Under the pieces are notes generated by a model. The model ran no database searches, had not been told where the DNA came from, and saw only the letters and a list, made by a program, of their open reading frames with translations. Below are positions 1 through 7,816 of a DNA stretch of 32,974 nt, piece by piece. The translations under genes and the position numbers were made by a program. Position 1 is the first letter of the stretch. The number at the start of each line of letters is the position of its first letter. Source of the stretch: UBA9865 sp035647835 (GTDB lineage: Bacteria; Bacillota; Dethiobacteria; Dethiobacterales; Dethiobacteraceae); NCBI GenBank assembly GCA_035647835.1, contig DASRMS010000177.1, forward strand, positions 1 through 32,974, in the 5' to 3' direction.

Positions 1-53
1 CGTTGATTAAGTCGCTTTAGTAAAAACTCATCCGGCTTTGACGGCCCTTCCAC
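1..53 (-). CDS. Start of an unidentified gene, cut by the window edge
   Basis: Seventeen codons are visible, starting with GTG at 53-51 and reading (M)EGPSKPDEFLLKRLNQ before the window ends. A strong ribosome binding site (minus-strand AGAGGAGGGG, 61-70) lies about nine bases before the GTG, which is the main reason to call it real. It is charged and has no recognisable motif in this short piece. It lies beyond the ileS terminator, so it probably has its own transcript. In related Clostridia a small membrane protein of the DUF5665 type often follows ileS. That would fit the position, but nothing visible proves it. Confidence 0.5.
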   Translation of the reverse strand, partial: MEGPSKPDEFLLKRLNQ

Positions 54-170
54 AACGCTTCCCCTCCTCTATAGATTTTCCTGATTTGCTTCATATATTA
101 CAGTTTTCCCAAACTGTCCAATCTCAAGCAAAATAATTGCGGCTGCATAGTAAGCATCTACGCTCCAATT

Positions 171-201
171 AAAAAACGGGCGAACTGTAATGTTCGCCCG
201 T
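171..201 (-). terminator. Intrinsic terminator after ileS
   Basis: A perfect 10-bp stem (176-185 with 192-201) with a 6-base loop is followed on the minus strand by a run of T residues (176-171). It lies ten bases after the ileS stop codon and should end the T-box-controlled ileS transcript. Confidence 0.9.
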
Positions 202-211
202 AACATATTTA

Positions 212-2986
212 TTACGCATTAACGCTTTCTGTGCAACGAGGGCACAGTGTAGGATGAGAGGGGTCTGTGCCAAGCTGAGGATGGATCATCCAACAACGTT
301 CGCATTTTTCCCCTGCTGCTGTTTTCACTGCCACGCCTAAACCTTGCTCAACTATTGTTTCTGCCGTCCCAGAACCAGGCTCGTGAAGAGTGCAGTCAGA
401 AACAATGAATAATTCTGCCAGGCGCTCTTTAAAGGGTTGCAAAGCAGCATAAGCCGCTTGGTCGGGATATAGTTCCAAAGCTGCCGTTAGTGATGAGCCA
501 AGACGTTTTTCTTTACGCGCTTCTTCCAGTCGTCTAGTTACCACATCACGGTAGGTTAATAAAGCTTGCCAACGAGTAGCCAGTGTTTCATTTTTGTAAG
601 CAACGTTTACTTGCGGCCAATCTGCCAATTGCACCGAGCCCACATCTTTAACCGGCAAATAGTTCCACGCTTCTTCGGCGGTAAATGTTAATACTGGAGC
701 AATTAACTTAACCAGGGTCAGTAAGATTTCATACATTACTGTTTGCGCCGAGCGGCGTGCTTGCGAATTCGCCACAGATGTATATAGCCTATCCTTTAAA
801 ACATCGAGGTAGAAATTAGACATTTCCACGACACAGAAGTTATGGATCGCATGAAAGACCACATGGAAATCAAAGTCATCATAGGCACGGCTAATACGTT
901 CAACTAATACTTGTAGGCGGTGCAGAGCATAACGGTCTAATTCATCCAAATTTTCATAAGCTACAGCATCGCTGGCAGGGTTGAAGTCCGCGCAATTACC
1001 CAGCATGTAGCGCATGGTATTACGAATCTTCCGATAGACTTCAGATAATTGTTTCAGAATGTCCGGGGAGACACGCACATCACTTTTGAAATCAGATGAT
1101 GATACCCACAGACGCAAAATGTCGGCACCATATTGCTTAATAATCTGTTCGGGAGCCACAACATTGCCCACTGATTTGGACATCTTACGACCTTCACCAT
1201 CAACTACCCAGCCGTGGGTAAGGGTTGCCTTATAGGGGGCACGTCCTCGGGTAGCAACGGAAGTCAACAGTGATGATTGAAACCAACCGCGATATTGATC
1301 TGAACCTTCCAGATATAAATCGGCAGGTGAAACTAGATCAGGATGTGTTTCCAAAACCGCAGCATGAGTGGAGCCTGAATCAAACCAAACATCCATAATA
1401 TCAGTTTCCTTACGGAATTCATGATGACCACAGGCTGGGCAAACAGTTCCCTCTGGCAGCAGTTCACTGGCTTCCCGAGCGAACCAGGCATCCGAGCCCT
1501 CTTGGGCAAAGATCTCAGCAACCTTACGAATAGTATCCTCATTGATCAGTTCTTTGTTACAAGCTGTACAGTAAAAAATGGGGATGGGAACGCCCCAGAC
1601 ACGCTGACGAGAAACACACCAGTCATGACGATCAACAACCATATTATGAATCCGCTCTTCTCCCCAGGCAGGAATCCACTTGACATCTTTAATCGCTGCC
1701 AATGTTTCTTTACGGAAACCGTCCACCGAAGCAAACCATTGTTCTGTTGCCCGAAATAGTACCGGCTCCTTGCAGCGCCAGCAGTGGGGATAGGGGTGCT
1801 TAATAAATGACAGTTTTAGCAAAGCGCCCTGGTCAGCTAAAGCTTGAGTTACCGCCTTATTGCCTGCGTCATAATGCAGGCCGGCAAACTGACCGGCTTC
1901 TGCCGTAAAATGGCCTTTGTGATCCATGGGGGCAAAAATATCTAAACCATAACGCAGACCAACCTCATAGTCATCCTGACCATGTCCAGGAGCAGTATGC
2001 ACACAACCAGTACCTGCTTCCAGGGTCACATGATCACCAAGCACTACCAGAGAAGTCCGCTCGTACAGCGGATGCTGACACAGCATACCTTCCAGATCTT
2101 TACCAAGATATTTTTCCTTGATTGTGTAATCCGTAATTTCACAGGCCTGCAGAGCCTCTGCTAACAGACCTTCAGCCAAGATTAAATCACCATGTTCGGG
2201 GGTGCTGACGCGAACATAAGTGTATTCTGGATGCAAACAAATCGCCAAGTTAGCAGGAATAGTCCAGGGTGTGGTGGTCCAGATGACAAACCAAGTGTTT
2301 TCAGCCTCAGCAAGTTTGCCTTTAGCATCTGCGATCGGGAAGCGGACATAGATGGAAGGTGAACGATGATCTTGGTACTCAATTTCCGCTTCTGCCAGCG
2401 CTGTTTCACATTGCGGGCACCAGTGTACCGGCTTAAGACCCTTATAGATGTAACCTTTCTCCGCCATGGCACCAAATACTTCAATTTCCTTGGCCTCAAA
2501 TTCTTTCTGTAAGGTAATATAGGGGTTCTCCCAGTCACCACGTACCCCTAAACGTTTAAATTGTTCCCGCTGTAAATCAAGAAAACGTAAAGCAAACTCA
2601 CGACAATGCTGACGTAACTCCAGACTTGAGACTTCATTACGCTTTACTTTGCCAGACTTCAGCACGGCATGTTCAATGGGCAGTCCGTGAGCATCCCAGC
2701 CCGGTACATAGGGCGCATCATAACCAAGCATCGTACGATTTTTGACAATAATATCTTTTAGCACCTTATTCATTGCTGTTCCCAAATGAATATTGCCATT
2801 GGCATAGGGCGGACCATCATGCAGAATATATTTAGGCCGACCTTGGCGATGTGCTTTTACCTGGCCGTAAATATCCATCTCCTGCCACTTTTGCAGCTGT
2901 TCTGGTTCCCGCTTCGGCAGGCCTGCGCGCATAGGAAAATCCGTTTTAGGCAGATTAAGGGTTTTGGCATAATCTTTTTCTTCCAT
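212..2986 (-). CDS. ileS: Isoleucine--tRNA ligase
   Basis: Class I aminoacyl-tRNA synthetase that charges tRNA-Ile with isoleucine in the cytoplasm. The protein is 924 residues, normal for the bacterial type. The HIGH-like signature is seen in PPYANGNIHLG around residues 59-69 and the KMSKS loop near residue 600. The large CP1 editing insertion lies between them, as expected from the length. The C-terminal zinc site is intact: CERC followed by CPRC within the last 32 residues. This marks the ordinary bacterial form rather than the eukaryote-like, mupirocin-resistant form. The ATG at 2986 follows an AGGAGG-like site. It sits after divIVA, as in Bacillus subtilis, but has its own promoter, T-box and terminator, so it is transcribed alone. 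Confidence 0.98.
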   Translation of the reverse strand: MEEKDYAKTLNLPKTDFPMRAGLPKREPEQLQKWQEMDIYGQVKAHRQGRPKYILHDGPPYANGNIHLGTAMNKVLKDIIVKNRTMLGYDAPYVPGWDAHGLPIEHAVLKSGKVKRNEVSSLELRQHCREFALRFLDLQREQFKRLGVRGDWENPYITLQKEFEAKEIEVFGAMAEKGYIYKGLKPVHWCPQCETALAEAEIEYQDHRSPSIYVRFPIADAKGKLAEAENTWFVIWTTTPWTIPANLAICLHPEYTYVRVSTPEHGDLILAEGLLAEALQACEITDYTIKEKYLGKDLEGMLCQHPLYERTSLVVLGDHVTLEAGTGCVHTAPGHGQDDYEVGLRYGLDIFAPMDHKGHFTAEAGQFAGLHYDAGNKAVTQALADQGALLKLSFIKHPYPHCWRCKEPVLFRATEQWFASVDGFRKETLAAIKDVKWIPAWGEERIHNMVVDRHDWCVSRQRVWGVPIPIFYCTACNKELINEDTIRKVAEIFAQEGSDAWFAREASELLPEGTVCPACGHHEFRKETDIMDVWFDSGSTHAAVLETHPDLVSPADLYLEGSDQYRGWFQSSLLTSVATRGRAPYKATLTHGWVVDGEGRKMSKSVGNVVAPEQIIKQYGADILRLWVSSSDFKSDVRVSPDILKQLSEVYRKIRNTMRYMLGNCADFNPASDAVAYENLDELDRYALHRLQVLVERISRAYDDFDFHVVFHAIHNFCVVEMSNFYLDVLKDRLYTSVANSQARRSAQTVMYEILLTLVKLIAPVLTFTAEEAWNYLPVKDVGSVQLADWPQVNVAYKNETLATRWQALLTYRDVVTRRLEEARKEKRLGSSLTAALELYPDQAAYAALQPFKERLAELFIVSDCTLHEPGSGTAETIVEQGLGVAVKTAAGEKCERCWMIHPQLGTDPSHPTLCPRCTESVNA

Positions 2987-3037
2987 TTTTAAACCTCCCA
3001 GTGATATTTATCAATAGTTTAAATTTGCTGTTTACGC

Positions 3038-3070
3038 AAAAATCCCGTCCTGCTAGAGGACGGGATTTTT
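3038..3070 (-). terminator. Regulated terminator of the ileS T-box
   Basis: A long GC-rich hairpin (roughly 3040-3051 pairing with 3057-3068, loop in between) is followed on the minus strand by T residues. It directly follows the T-box sequence, so it competes with the antiterminator fold and stops transcription when tRNA-Ile is charged. Confidence 0.93.
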
Positions 3071-3281
3071 CCCGCGGTACCACCCCGTTAGCCGCAAGCT
3101 AATAATTGCGGCCACTTAAAATAATTAACGGCTTTCGCCGGCAGCGGCTACTAAAGTTCACCTGCAACTCCCGGGTGATATTCCACAAATCCCTGCACCG
3201 GTTTCCACCAGCTCCGGCTCTCTGTCTGCATGCGTATTTGTGTACTCGTCCCGTTCATAGTTTTTGCGATATATAATTAAT
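3038..3281 (-). promoter_or_regulatory. T-box riboswitch leader of ileS, isoleucine-specific
   Basis: This is a 5' leader that senses uncharged tRNA. On the minus strand it shows, in order: a stem I start (GAACGGGACGAGTA), a conserved AGAGAGCCGG / GCTGGTGGAAACCGG block, and a specifier region GAATATCACC in which ATC (3179-3177) is an isoleucine codon. The 14-base T-box GGTGGTACCGCGGG (3086-3073) and the terminator follow. The bulge reads TGGT, which can pair with an ACCA tRNA end, as expected for the A discriminator of tRNA-Ile. The specifier and discriminator match agree with the downstream gene. The 5' limit is inferred from the promoter position. Confidence 0.95.
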
Positions 3282-3287
3282 ACCATT

Positions 3288-3317
3288 AGTATAAACAAAA
3301 TGACCTAGGGATGTCAA
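3288..3317 (-). promoter_or_regulatory. Sigma-A promoter of ileS
   Basis: A consensus -35 TTGACA (3317-3312) and -10 TATACT (3293-3288) are separated by 18 bases. Transcription would start close to 3281, immediately before the T-box leader. Confidence 0.88.
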
Positions 3318-3370
3318 GCAGACTGCTTCTTAGTTATGCACAGACAAAGACGCAGCAACTGGGGTAAGGG

Positions 3371-3405
3371 CAAACAAAGGGAATGACCTGCGATAGATCA
3401 TTCCC
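3371..3405 (-). terminator. Probable terminator after divIVA
   Basis: An 8-bp stem (3379-3386 with 3398-3405) with an 11-base loop is followed on the minus strand by TTTGTTTG. It lies about 40 bases after the divIVA stop and before the ileS promoter, so it would close the nrdR-to-divIVA run. The T tract is interrupted, hence the moderate confidence. Confidence 0.65.
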
Positions 3406-3445
3406 TGGAACTGCAGCAACCCTGTATCCAGCGGCCAACTACAAG

Positions 3446-3931
3446 TTAGGCACCCTGTTGAACGCCGTGCTCTGCTTGAGGCGACAGCCAATCTTCCATT
3501 TCTAAAGCTGCCAGCTGCGCTTCTACGAGGGAGCGAAAACGCATTTTGTAAATTTGCGCCTGTTTGTAGACTTCATCATGCTCAGAAAGAATCCGGCTAG
3601 CTTTATAGCGTGCCTCTTCCAAGAGCCGCGCTGCATCTTTTTCAGCTTCGCGGCGGATTAAATCAGCTTCCTTAGATGCGTTTCTTTTCACTTCTTCCGC
3701 TGTTTCCTGAGCCACCACAATCGCATTATGTAAAGTATGTTCCAGTTTTTGATAATGAGCAAGCTTTTCCTTATGCTGCGATATTTGCTCTTTAGCCGTA
3801 ATATTATCTTTAATCAATTCTTCATAATCTTTCGCGACCCGATTAAGAAACTCATCGACTTCGTTCGCAGCCAGTCCACGGATTGAACGACTAAACTCTT
3901 TGTTTTGGATATCAATTGGCGTTAAAGGCAC
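3446..3931 (-). CDS. divIVA: Cell division protein DivIVA
   Basis: Coiled-coil scaffold that binds negatively curved membrane at poles and septa and recruits partners; in spore formers it also anchors chromosome origins. The N-terminal lipid-binding domain is recognisable: PLTPIDIQNKEFSRSIRG, then VDEFLNRVAKDYEEL. A long charged coiled coil with repeated Glu, Lys and Ala fills residues 35-140. I chose the GTG at 3931 (161 residues). It has a GGGGGTGG ribosome binding site just upstream and begins exactly where the family's conserved N-terminus begins. The open frame extends 21 codons further, but that part has no DivIVA character. It follows ylmH, as in B. subtilis, and is probably the last gene of the nrdR-to-divIVA run. 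Confidence 0.95.
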   Translation of the reverse strand: MPLTPIDIQNKEFSRSIRGLAANEVDEFLNRVAKDYEELIKDNITAKEQISQHKEKLAHYQKLEHTLHNAIVVAQETAEEVKRNASKEADLIRREAEKDAARLLEEARYKASRILSEHDEVYKQAQIYKMRFRSLVEAQLAALEMEDWLSPQAEHGVQQGA

Positions 3932-4035
3932 TTTTATCCACCCCCGCTTATTTTCCCTCAGTTCCGCTACCAGAAAAGTGCGCTTAAGCAACAATCTGAC
4001 GCCTCAATGCTGGTTATGTCTAGACGTTTCACTAA

Positions 4036-4057
4036 AACCAATATTTAACCAATATTT
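4036..4057 (-). repeat. Perfect 11-bp tandem repeat upstream of divIVA
   Basis: Two adjacent identical copies of AACCAATATTT (plus-strand reading), 4036-4046 and 4047-4057, lie between ylmH and divIVA, about 105 bases before the divIVA start. The 11-base step is close to one DNA turn, so a protein site is possible, but chance in AT-rich DNA cannot be excluded. Confidence 0.6.
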
Positions 4058-4085
4058 CTCTTTAGAGGATAACAAATCCTGCTAA

Positions 4086-4874
4086 CTAGAGATGTTTTTT
4101 TAATAGCAGCTGAATACGGCCCTTTTTACTTTGACCCAAAACTTGTGCTACTTCAACTCGCCCCCGGCCGCTGACCGCAATTACATCTCCCTCTTTAATG
4201 GCCGCACTGGCACTCTTCACCGATTGCCAATTAAGTTTCACATGACCGGCGCGAATTGCCGGTGTCAATTTGCTGCGTGATAAACCAAAGCCGCAGCTGG
4301 CCACGGCATCTAAACGCAAACTGGCAACTGTCGTTTTAATTTCACGCACACGACCTACTGTCGGTGAAAGTTCAGCCGCAGTAATTTCACAAAGCTCGAG
4401 ATTATACTTTGCTATCTGCTGCCAGTTGGCAAGAAGAAAGTTCAACAACTCAGGGTGCACCACTACCTGTGCTGAAGTTTCGCTGGTCACGATAATGTCT
4501 CCAACCTTCTCACGCCGCAAGCCTAAGCCCAGCAAAGCTCCCAGCCAGTCACGGTGTGAGAGGCCAGACGCTTGAGCGGGTGCGTTTGCGGCCAGAAAGG
4601 CAAGGGGTACATCATTAACGGTGGCCTGTTTAACAGCAGAGAAGACCATCAGACGTGCTCTTTCTGCTGCCTCATAGCCACCCCATACCACCTGTTTGAT
4701 ATCTTTAAAATGATGGAGAACCCGATCGGCGACACGTTGTTGAAAGGGATCCAGAAAGTCTGTCGTCTGGGGCTTGCCCGTTTGCTGCACTTGTGCTAGC
4801 TTATCGAGCACAGTACACGCCGTTATTTTTTCAATTTCCTGCTCAAATTGCTTGAGAATTTTTTCTCGCTCCAT
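4086..4874 (-). CDS. ylmH: YlmH family S4-domain RNA-binding protein (RqcP2-like)
   Basis: This 262-residue cytoplasmic protein has a C-terminal S4 RNA-binding domain. That domain is seen from about residue 180: RLDAVASCGFGLSRSK, then IRAGHVKLNW and IKEGDVIAVSGRGRVEV. The N-terminal part matches YlmH (DFLDPFQQRVADRVL, VVWGGYEAAERARLMVF). YlmH is known from Gram-positive division clusters. In B. subtilis it was shown to act in ribosome-associated quality control, binding the 50S subunit with peptidyl-tRNA (RqcP2). The link to division is positional only. The ATG at 4874 follows a GGAGGT site. Unlike the B. subtilis order, no ylmG (YggT) gene separates it from sepF. Confidence 0.93.
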   Translation of the reverse strand: MEREKILKQFEQEIEKITACTVLDKLAQVQQTGKPQTTDFLDPFQQRVADRVLHHFKDIKQVVWGGYEAAERARLMVFSAVKQATVNDVPLAFLAANAPAQASGLSHRDWLGALLGLGLRREKVGDIIVTSETSAQVVVHPELLNFLLANWQQIAKYNLELCEITAAELSPTVGRVREIKTTVASLRLDAVASCGFGLSRSKLTPAIRAGHVKLNWQSVKSASAAIKEGDVIAVSGRGRVEVAQVLGQSKKGRIQLLLKKHL

Positions 4875-4923
4875 TGTTTACCTCCATACTTTAGTAACAA
4901 CTGGAGCATGCTAACCCTGCTCC

Positions 4924-5352
4924 TTATTCTTTATCCAGATCTGTCACTACACCTCTATTGCTTAACTCACGACGCATTTCAGCATTTACTTCCACTTGCG
5001 CTGGGGCGAAGACAAATATTTGCTGACTTACTTTTTGCATGTTGCCTTCGAGGGCGTAAGTTGCACCACAAATAAAGTCAACAATTCGTTTTGCTTCACC
5101 TTTATCTGTCTCTTCCATATTAACCAAGACAGGCTTGCGGTTCTTAATATGGTCAACAATTGCCTGGGCTTCAGCAAATTCATATGGTTTAGTGATTACA
5201 AGCCGCATATTCTTTGCGGTATGTAGATTTAAAACCGTTCCTTTGCGCGCAGATGACTGTCTGGGATTATCTTGTTCCTCGTAAGTCTCTTCTTCCTCAG
5301 CCTCTTCCATCAAACCAAAAAATGTTAATGTTTTCTCCCAAATCGAAGCCAC
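4924..5352 (-). CDS. sepF: Cell division protein SepF
   Basis: Membrane-associated Z-ring anchor and FtsZ-filament organiser. The N-terminal amphipathic membrane-targeting helix is visible (ASIWEKTLTFFGL). An acidic linker rich in Glu follows. The conserved SepF domain runs from about residue 40 to 130 (VLNLH, then ITKPYEFAEAQAIVDHIKNR, VLVNMEE, RIVDFICGATYALEGNMQKV, IFVFAP). I chose the GTG at 5352 (142 residues) because the AGGGGGA ribosome binding site sits eight bases before it. The TTG two codons earlier is only two bases from that site. It lies ten-odd bases behind ylmE and is probably co-transcribed with it and with the nrd genes upstream. Confidence 0.96.
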   Translation of the reverse strand: MASIWEKTLTFFGLMEEAEEEETYEEQDNPRQSSARKGTVLNLHTAKNMRLVITKPYEFAEAQAIVDHIKNRKPVLVNMEETDKGEAKRIVDFICGATYALEGNMQKVSQQIFVFAPAQVEVNAEMRRELSNRGVVTDLDKE

Positions 5353-5368
5353 TTTCAATTCCCCCTAT

Positions 5369-6040
5369 TTAGGCTCTTTCGCCAAAAAGTAAGCTGCCAA
5401 TGCGTACTAAATTTGCCCCTTCTGCCACGGCAATCTCAAAGTCGTTGGACATACCCATGGAGAGAGTCTTCATGTGCACTCCTGGGATTTGGAGCTTGGT
5501 AAACAGCTGATACATACTTCTAAAATAAGGACGCGCTGCCTCTGGATCTTCACTATACGGCGGGACAGCCATCAGCCCCTCAACTTGCAAGTGCGAGAAG
5601 GTAGAAAGCTCATGGATAAATTCAGCCACTTCATAAGGCTCAAGCCCGCCCTTCTGTGCCTCGCCGCCAATATTTACCTGTACTAACGTTCGCACTCGCT
5701 GTTCCCTTTTTGCTGCTTCTCGCTGTAAAGCCTCTGCCAAACTCCAGCGATCTAAAGAATGAATTAGGGTAAAGTTACCAACCACATCTTTTACTTTATT
5801 GGTTTGTAAACGCCCAATATAGTGCCACTCGGCCTGTGGCAGATGTGCCAGCTTAGGTAGAGCCTCCTGCACTCGACTTTCGCCAAACGTTTTTAACCCT
5901 AAAGAAAATGCTTGTGCTATACACTCGCTGGGCACTTTTTTGGTCACCGCTAAAAGCTGCACAGGCTTGTTCTTAGACCGTCGTGCGGCCTGCTGTAAAC
6001 GCTGCTGTACCTTGGCAATTTGCTTAGCTAAATCACTCAT
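5369..6040 (-). CDS. ylmE: YggS/YlmE family PLP-binding protein (PLP homeostasis)
   Basis: Single-domain alanine-racemase-fold protein that holds pyridoxal 5'-phosphate and influences PLP and amino-acid balance; no firm enzymatic reaction is known. At 223 residues it has the normal length. The PLP-binding lysine is K34 in LLAVTKKV. Other family marks are FGESRVQEA, WHYIGRLQTNK and the C-terminal SMGMSNDFEIAVAEGANLVRIGS, which forms the phosphate site. The ATG overlaps the stop codon of the HlyD-like gene by four bases (ATGA), which implies translational coupling. It precedes sepF, as in most Firmicutes. Confidence 0.95.
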   Translation of the reverse strand: MSDLAKQIAKVQQRLQQAARRSKNKPVQLLAVTKKVPSECIAQAFSLGLKTFGESRVQEALPKLAHLPQAEWHYIGRLQTNKVKDVVGNFTLIHSLDRWSLAEALQREAAKREQRVRTLVQVNIGGEAQKGGLEPYEVAEFIHELSTFSHLQVEGLMAVPPYSEDPEAARPYFRSMYQLFTKLQIPGVHMKTLSMGMSNDFEIAVAEGANLVRIGSLLFGERA

Positions 6041-7002
6041 AATTTCTGGCCCTCTTTGACGAACACAGGATTAATGATAACCGGTATGCCTGTGGGCAGA
6101 CCATGCACCACCACCTGCTGGGCTTCAGTTGTTACTACTTCTACTTTTCGATAGCGTACCAGGGACTGATCCAAAACATAAACACCAGTCTCATCACCAC
6201 GTACACGTAAAGCTGATGTCGGCAGCACAATGCCTCTGGTGCGCTGAGTAACAATTTCTACCTCGGCAAAGCGCTCCTCATAACAGCCAGCTAACTGCTC
6301 CTGCAGAGCAAACACAGCAGTCACAGTGCCCTCTTCTTCTATAACTTCCCTGATTTGGGCACGAACAGTTGCTGAATCGTCCAGCGAAAGCCGTAAATCT
6401 ACCGTCGTTTTCCCTTCTAGCGCGGCAAAAGCATCATGCTTGAATTGTGCTACATAGTACCATAGATAATTATTGATGCTTTTAAAAATAAAAGAACCCT
6501 GCTGCACTTCAGCACCGTCGTCTACTTCCTGAAGGTCAGCCTTCGCTTCACTTAATTGCGCGACATCCAGAGCTGCGGGCTGCTCCAGGATAACTGGCTG
6601 CAGTGCACCCTCAAAGCCATCTATCTTTTTTATAACCATCCCTGCTGCTGGCATCGTCACTGTTTGTACAGTACCCCCGGCCGTGGTAATCGTGGCTACG
6701 GGGGCGCCAATGGCCAAACGCTCACCATCGGCAGCCAGCCACTTTAATGTTCCTGTTAAAGGTGCCGTCACGACTTGCTCCTGACGGACAATGAAACCTG
6801 GAGCCTCCACAATATGCTCCAGTACTCCTATCTGCGCATTAACAGTACGCACAAAGATAGCTGCCAGGGCCTGATGTGCAAATGGCCAAGCAATGCGTAC
6901 TACCAGCAGAGCAAGCGTCAGCAGAATTAAGCTTTGGATTTTAGGTCGCTTGCTTTTTGTTTTCTGCCCCTCAATTACTGTAAATCTTCTACGTTTTCGC
7001 AT
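6037..7002 (-). CDS. HlyD-like membrane-anchored adaptor protein, function unknown
   Basis: A 321-residue protein with a short, very basic N-terminus (RKRRR) and one membrane helix at about residues 23-42. An extracytoplasmic part then resembles HlyD / membrane-fusion proteins. Residues about 60-115 form a biotin-lipoyl-like hairpin (APGFIVRQEQVVTAPLTGTL, DGERLAIGAPVATI). A C-terminal beta-rich section follows (IVLPTSALRV, then GVYVLD). There is no ABC transporter or outer-membrane partner next to it, and the organism looks monoderm, so efflux is not supported. It is seven bases behind pgeF and overlaps ylmE by four. That places it inside the ylm division run, where B. subtilis has no such gene. 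A role at the envelope or septum is an inference from position. Confidence 0.75.
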   Translation of the reverse strand: MRKRRRFTVIEGQKTKSKRPKIQSLILLTLALLVVRIAWPFAHQALAAIFVRTVNAQIGVLEHIVEAPGFIVRQEQVVTAPLTGTLKWLAADGERLAIGAPVATITTAGGTVQTVTMPAAGMVIKKIDGFEGALQPVILEQPAALDVAQLSEAKADLQEVDDGAEVQQGSFIFKSINNYLWYYVAQFKHDAFAALEGKTTVDLRLSLDDSATVRAQIREVIEEEGTVTAVFALQEQLAGCYEERFAEVEIVTQRTRGIVLPTSALRVRGDETGVYVLDQSLVRYRKVEVVTTEAQQVVVHGLPTGIPVIINPVFVKEGQKL

Positions 7003-7009
7003 ATTATTC

Positions 7010-7816
7010 CTACCACTTCATTGAAATCACACCGGCCATCCGGCCAGTTTGTCCACCGGCAGCACGGTACGAATAAAATAAGTCTGTATGACAAGCTGTA
7101 CAATAGCTGCTCTTGACAAGATTTTCTTCCTTGATACCTGCGGCTCGCAGTTGCAGACGCTGAAATTCCGGCAAATCAAAGTAGTAGGCGCCAGCCGCCG
7201 GTTGTAAGACTTCAGCGCGCCAGATTTGCGGCACCTGCTCTGCCACATTCTCACCCACCTGGTAACAGCATGGCCCGATAGTAGGTGCTAAAGCCACGCG
7301 GAGATTTTCCGGGCGGCTGCCTAATTTGCTTAGTGCTTCTACCATCAGCGGCCCCATACCAGCCATAGCCCCACGCCAACCTGCGTGGGCCAAACCAATA
7401 CAACGTACCACTGGGTCATAGAAGAAAAGCAGCGTGCAGTCTGCAGCATGAGCCATCAGCACAATTTCTGGTTCAGTACAAATCAAACCGTCAGTTGCCG
7501 CCACAGCATCAGTCATCTGGTAATGGCCGCAGCCGGCCATCTCTGGCGTAACACGGGCAATTGCTGTCCCATGGACTTGTTCCCCGACGACGACAGTACT
7601 AGTTTGGTAGGTAAGTGCTTCCGCCGCCAGTTGACGGTTTGTGCGCACGTCCTGCTCGCTGTCTCCCACGTGCAGTCCCATATTCAGACTGTCGTAAGGC
7701 GGCGCACTTACACCGCCTGAGCGCAGAGTAACCCCGTGCAGCAAGCCAGCGCACTGCAGATTTTCAAACTGTAGATAACGTATAGCCGTCACTGGAGATA
7801 TTTTTTCTTTAGGCAT
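7010..7816 (-). CDS. pgeF: Peptidoglycan editing factor PgeF / YfiH-YlmD laccase-domain protein
   Basis: Member of the DUF152/YfiH family. In E. coli the family hydrolyses mis-built UDP-MurNAc-L-Ser, and it also shows laccase or purine-nucleoside activity in vitro. The metal and catalytic motifs are present: VVVGEQVHGT, HAADCTLLFF and GLAHAGWRG, followed by GPCCYQVG. I chose the ATG at 7816 (268 residues), which begins PKEKISPVTAIRYLQF. The frame is open for 48 more codons, but these lie entirely inside nrdG and are unlike the family. The ATG overlaps the nrdG stop by eight bases, so the two are coupled. The gene starts the ylmD-ylmE-sepF-ylmH order known from Bacillus. Confidence 0.92.
   Translation of the reverse strand: MPKEKISPVTAIRYLQFENLQCAGLLHGVTLRSGGVSAPPYDSLNMGLHVGDSEQDVRTNRQLAAEALTYQTSTVVVGEQVHGTAIARVTPEMAGCGHYQMTDAVAATDGLICTEPEIVLMAHAADCTLLFFYDPVVRCIGLAHAGWRGAMAGMGPLMVEALSKLGSRPENLRVALAPTIGPCCYQVGENVAEQVPQIWRAEVLQPAAGAYYFDLPEFQRLQLRAAGIKEENLVKSSYCTACHTDLFYSYRAAGGQTGRMAGVISMKW

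Noticed and set aside
212..2986. Plus-strand and shifted-frame open frames inside ileS (for example 1421-1759 and 2182-2541)
   Set aside because: They are shadows of a strongly conserved synthetase gene, without ribosome sites or recognisable protein features.
3932..3994. 21-codon N-terminal extension of divIVA
   Set aside because: The conserved DivIVA N-terminus starts at the GTG at 3931, which has its own ribosome site.
4901..4922. Hairpin between sepF and ylmH as a terminator
   Set aside because: A 6-bp stem without a following T tract, and both genes are normally co-transcribed.
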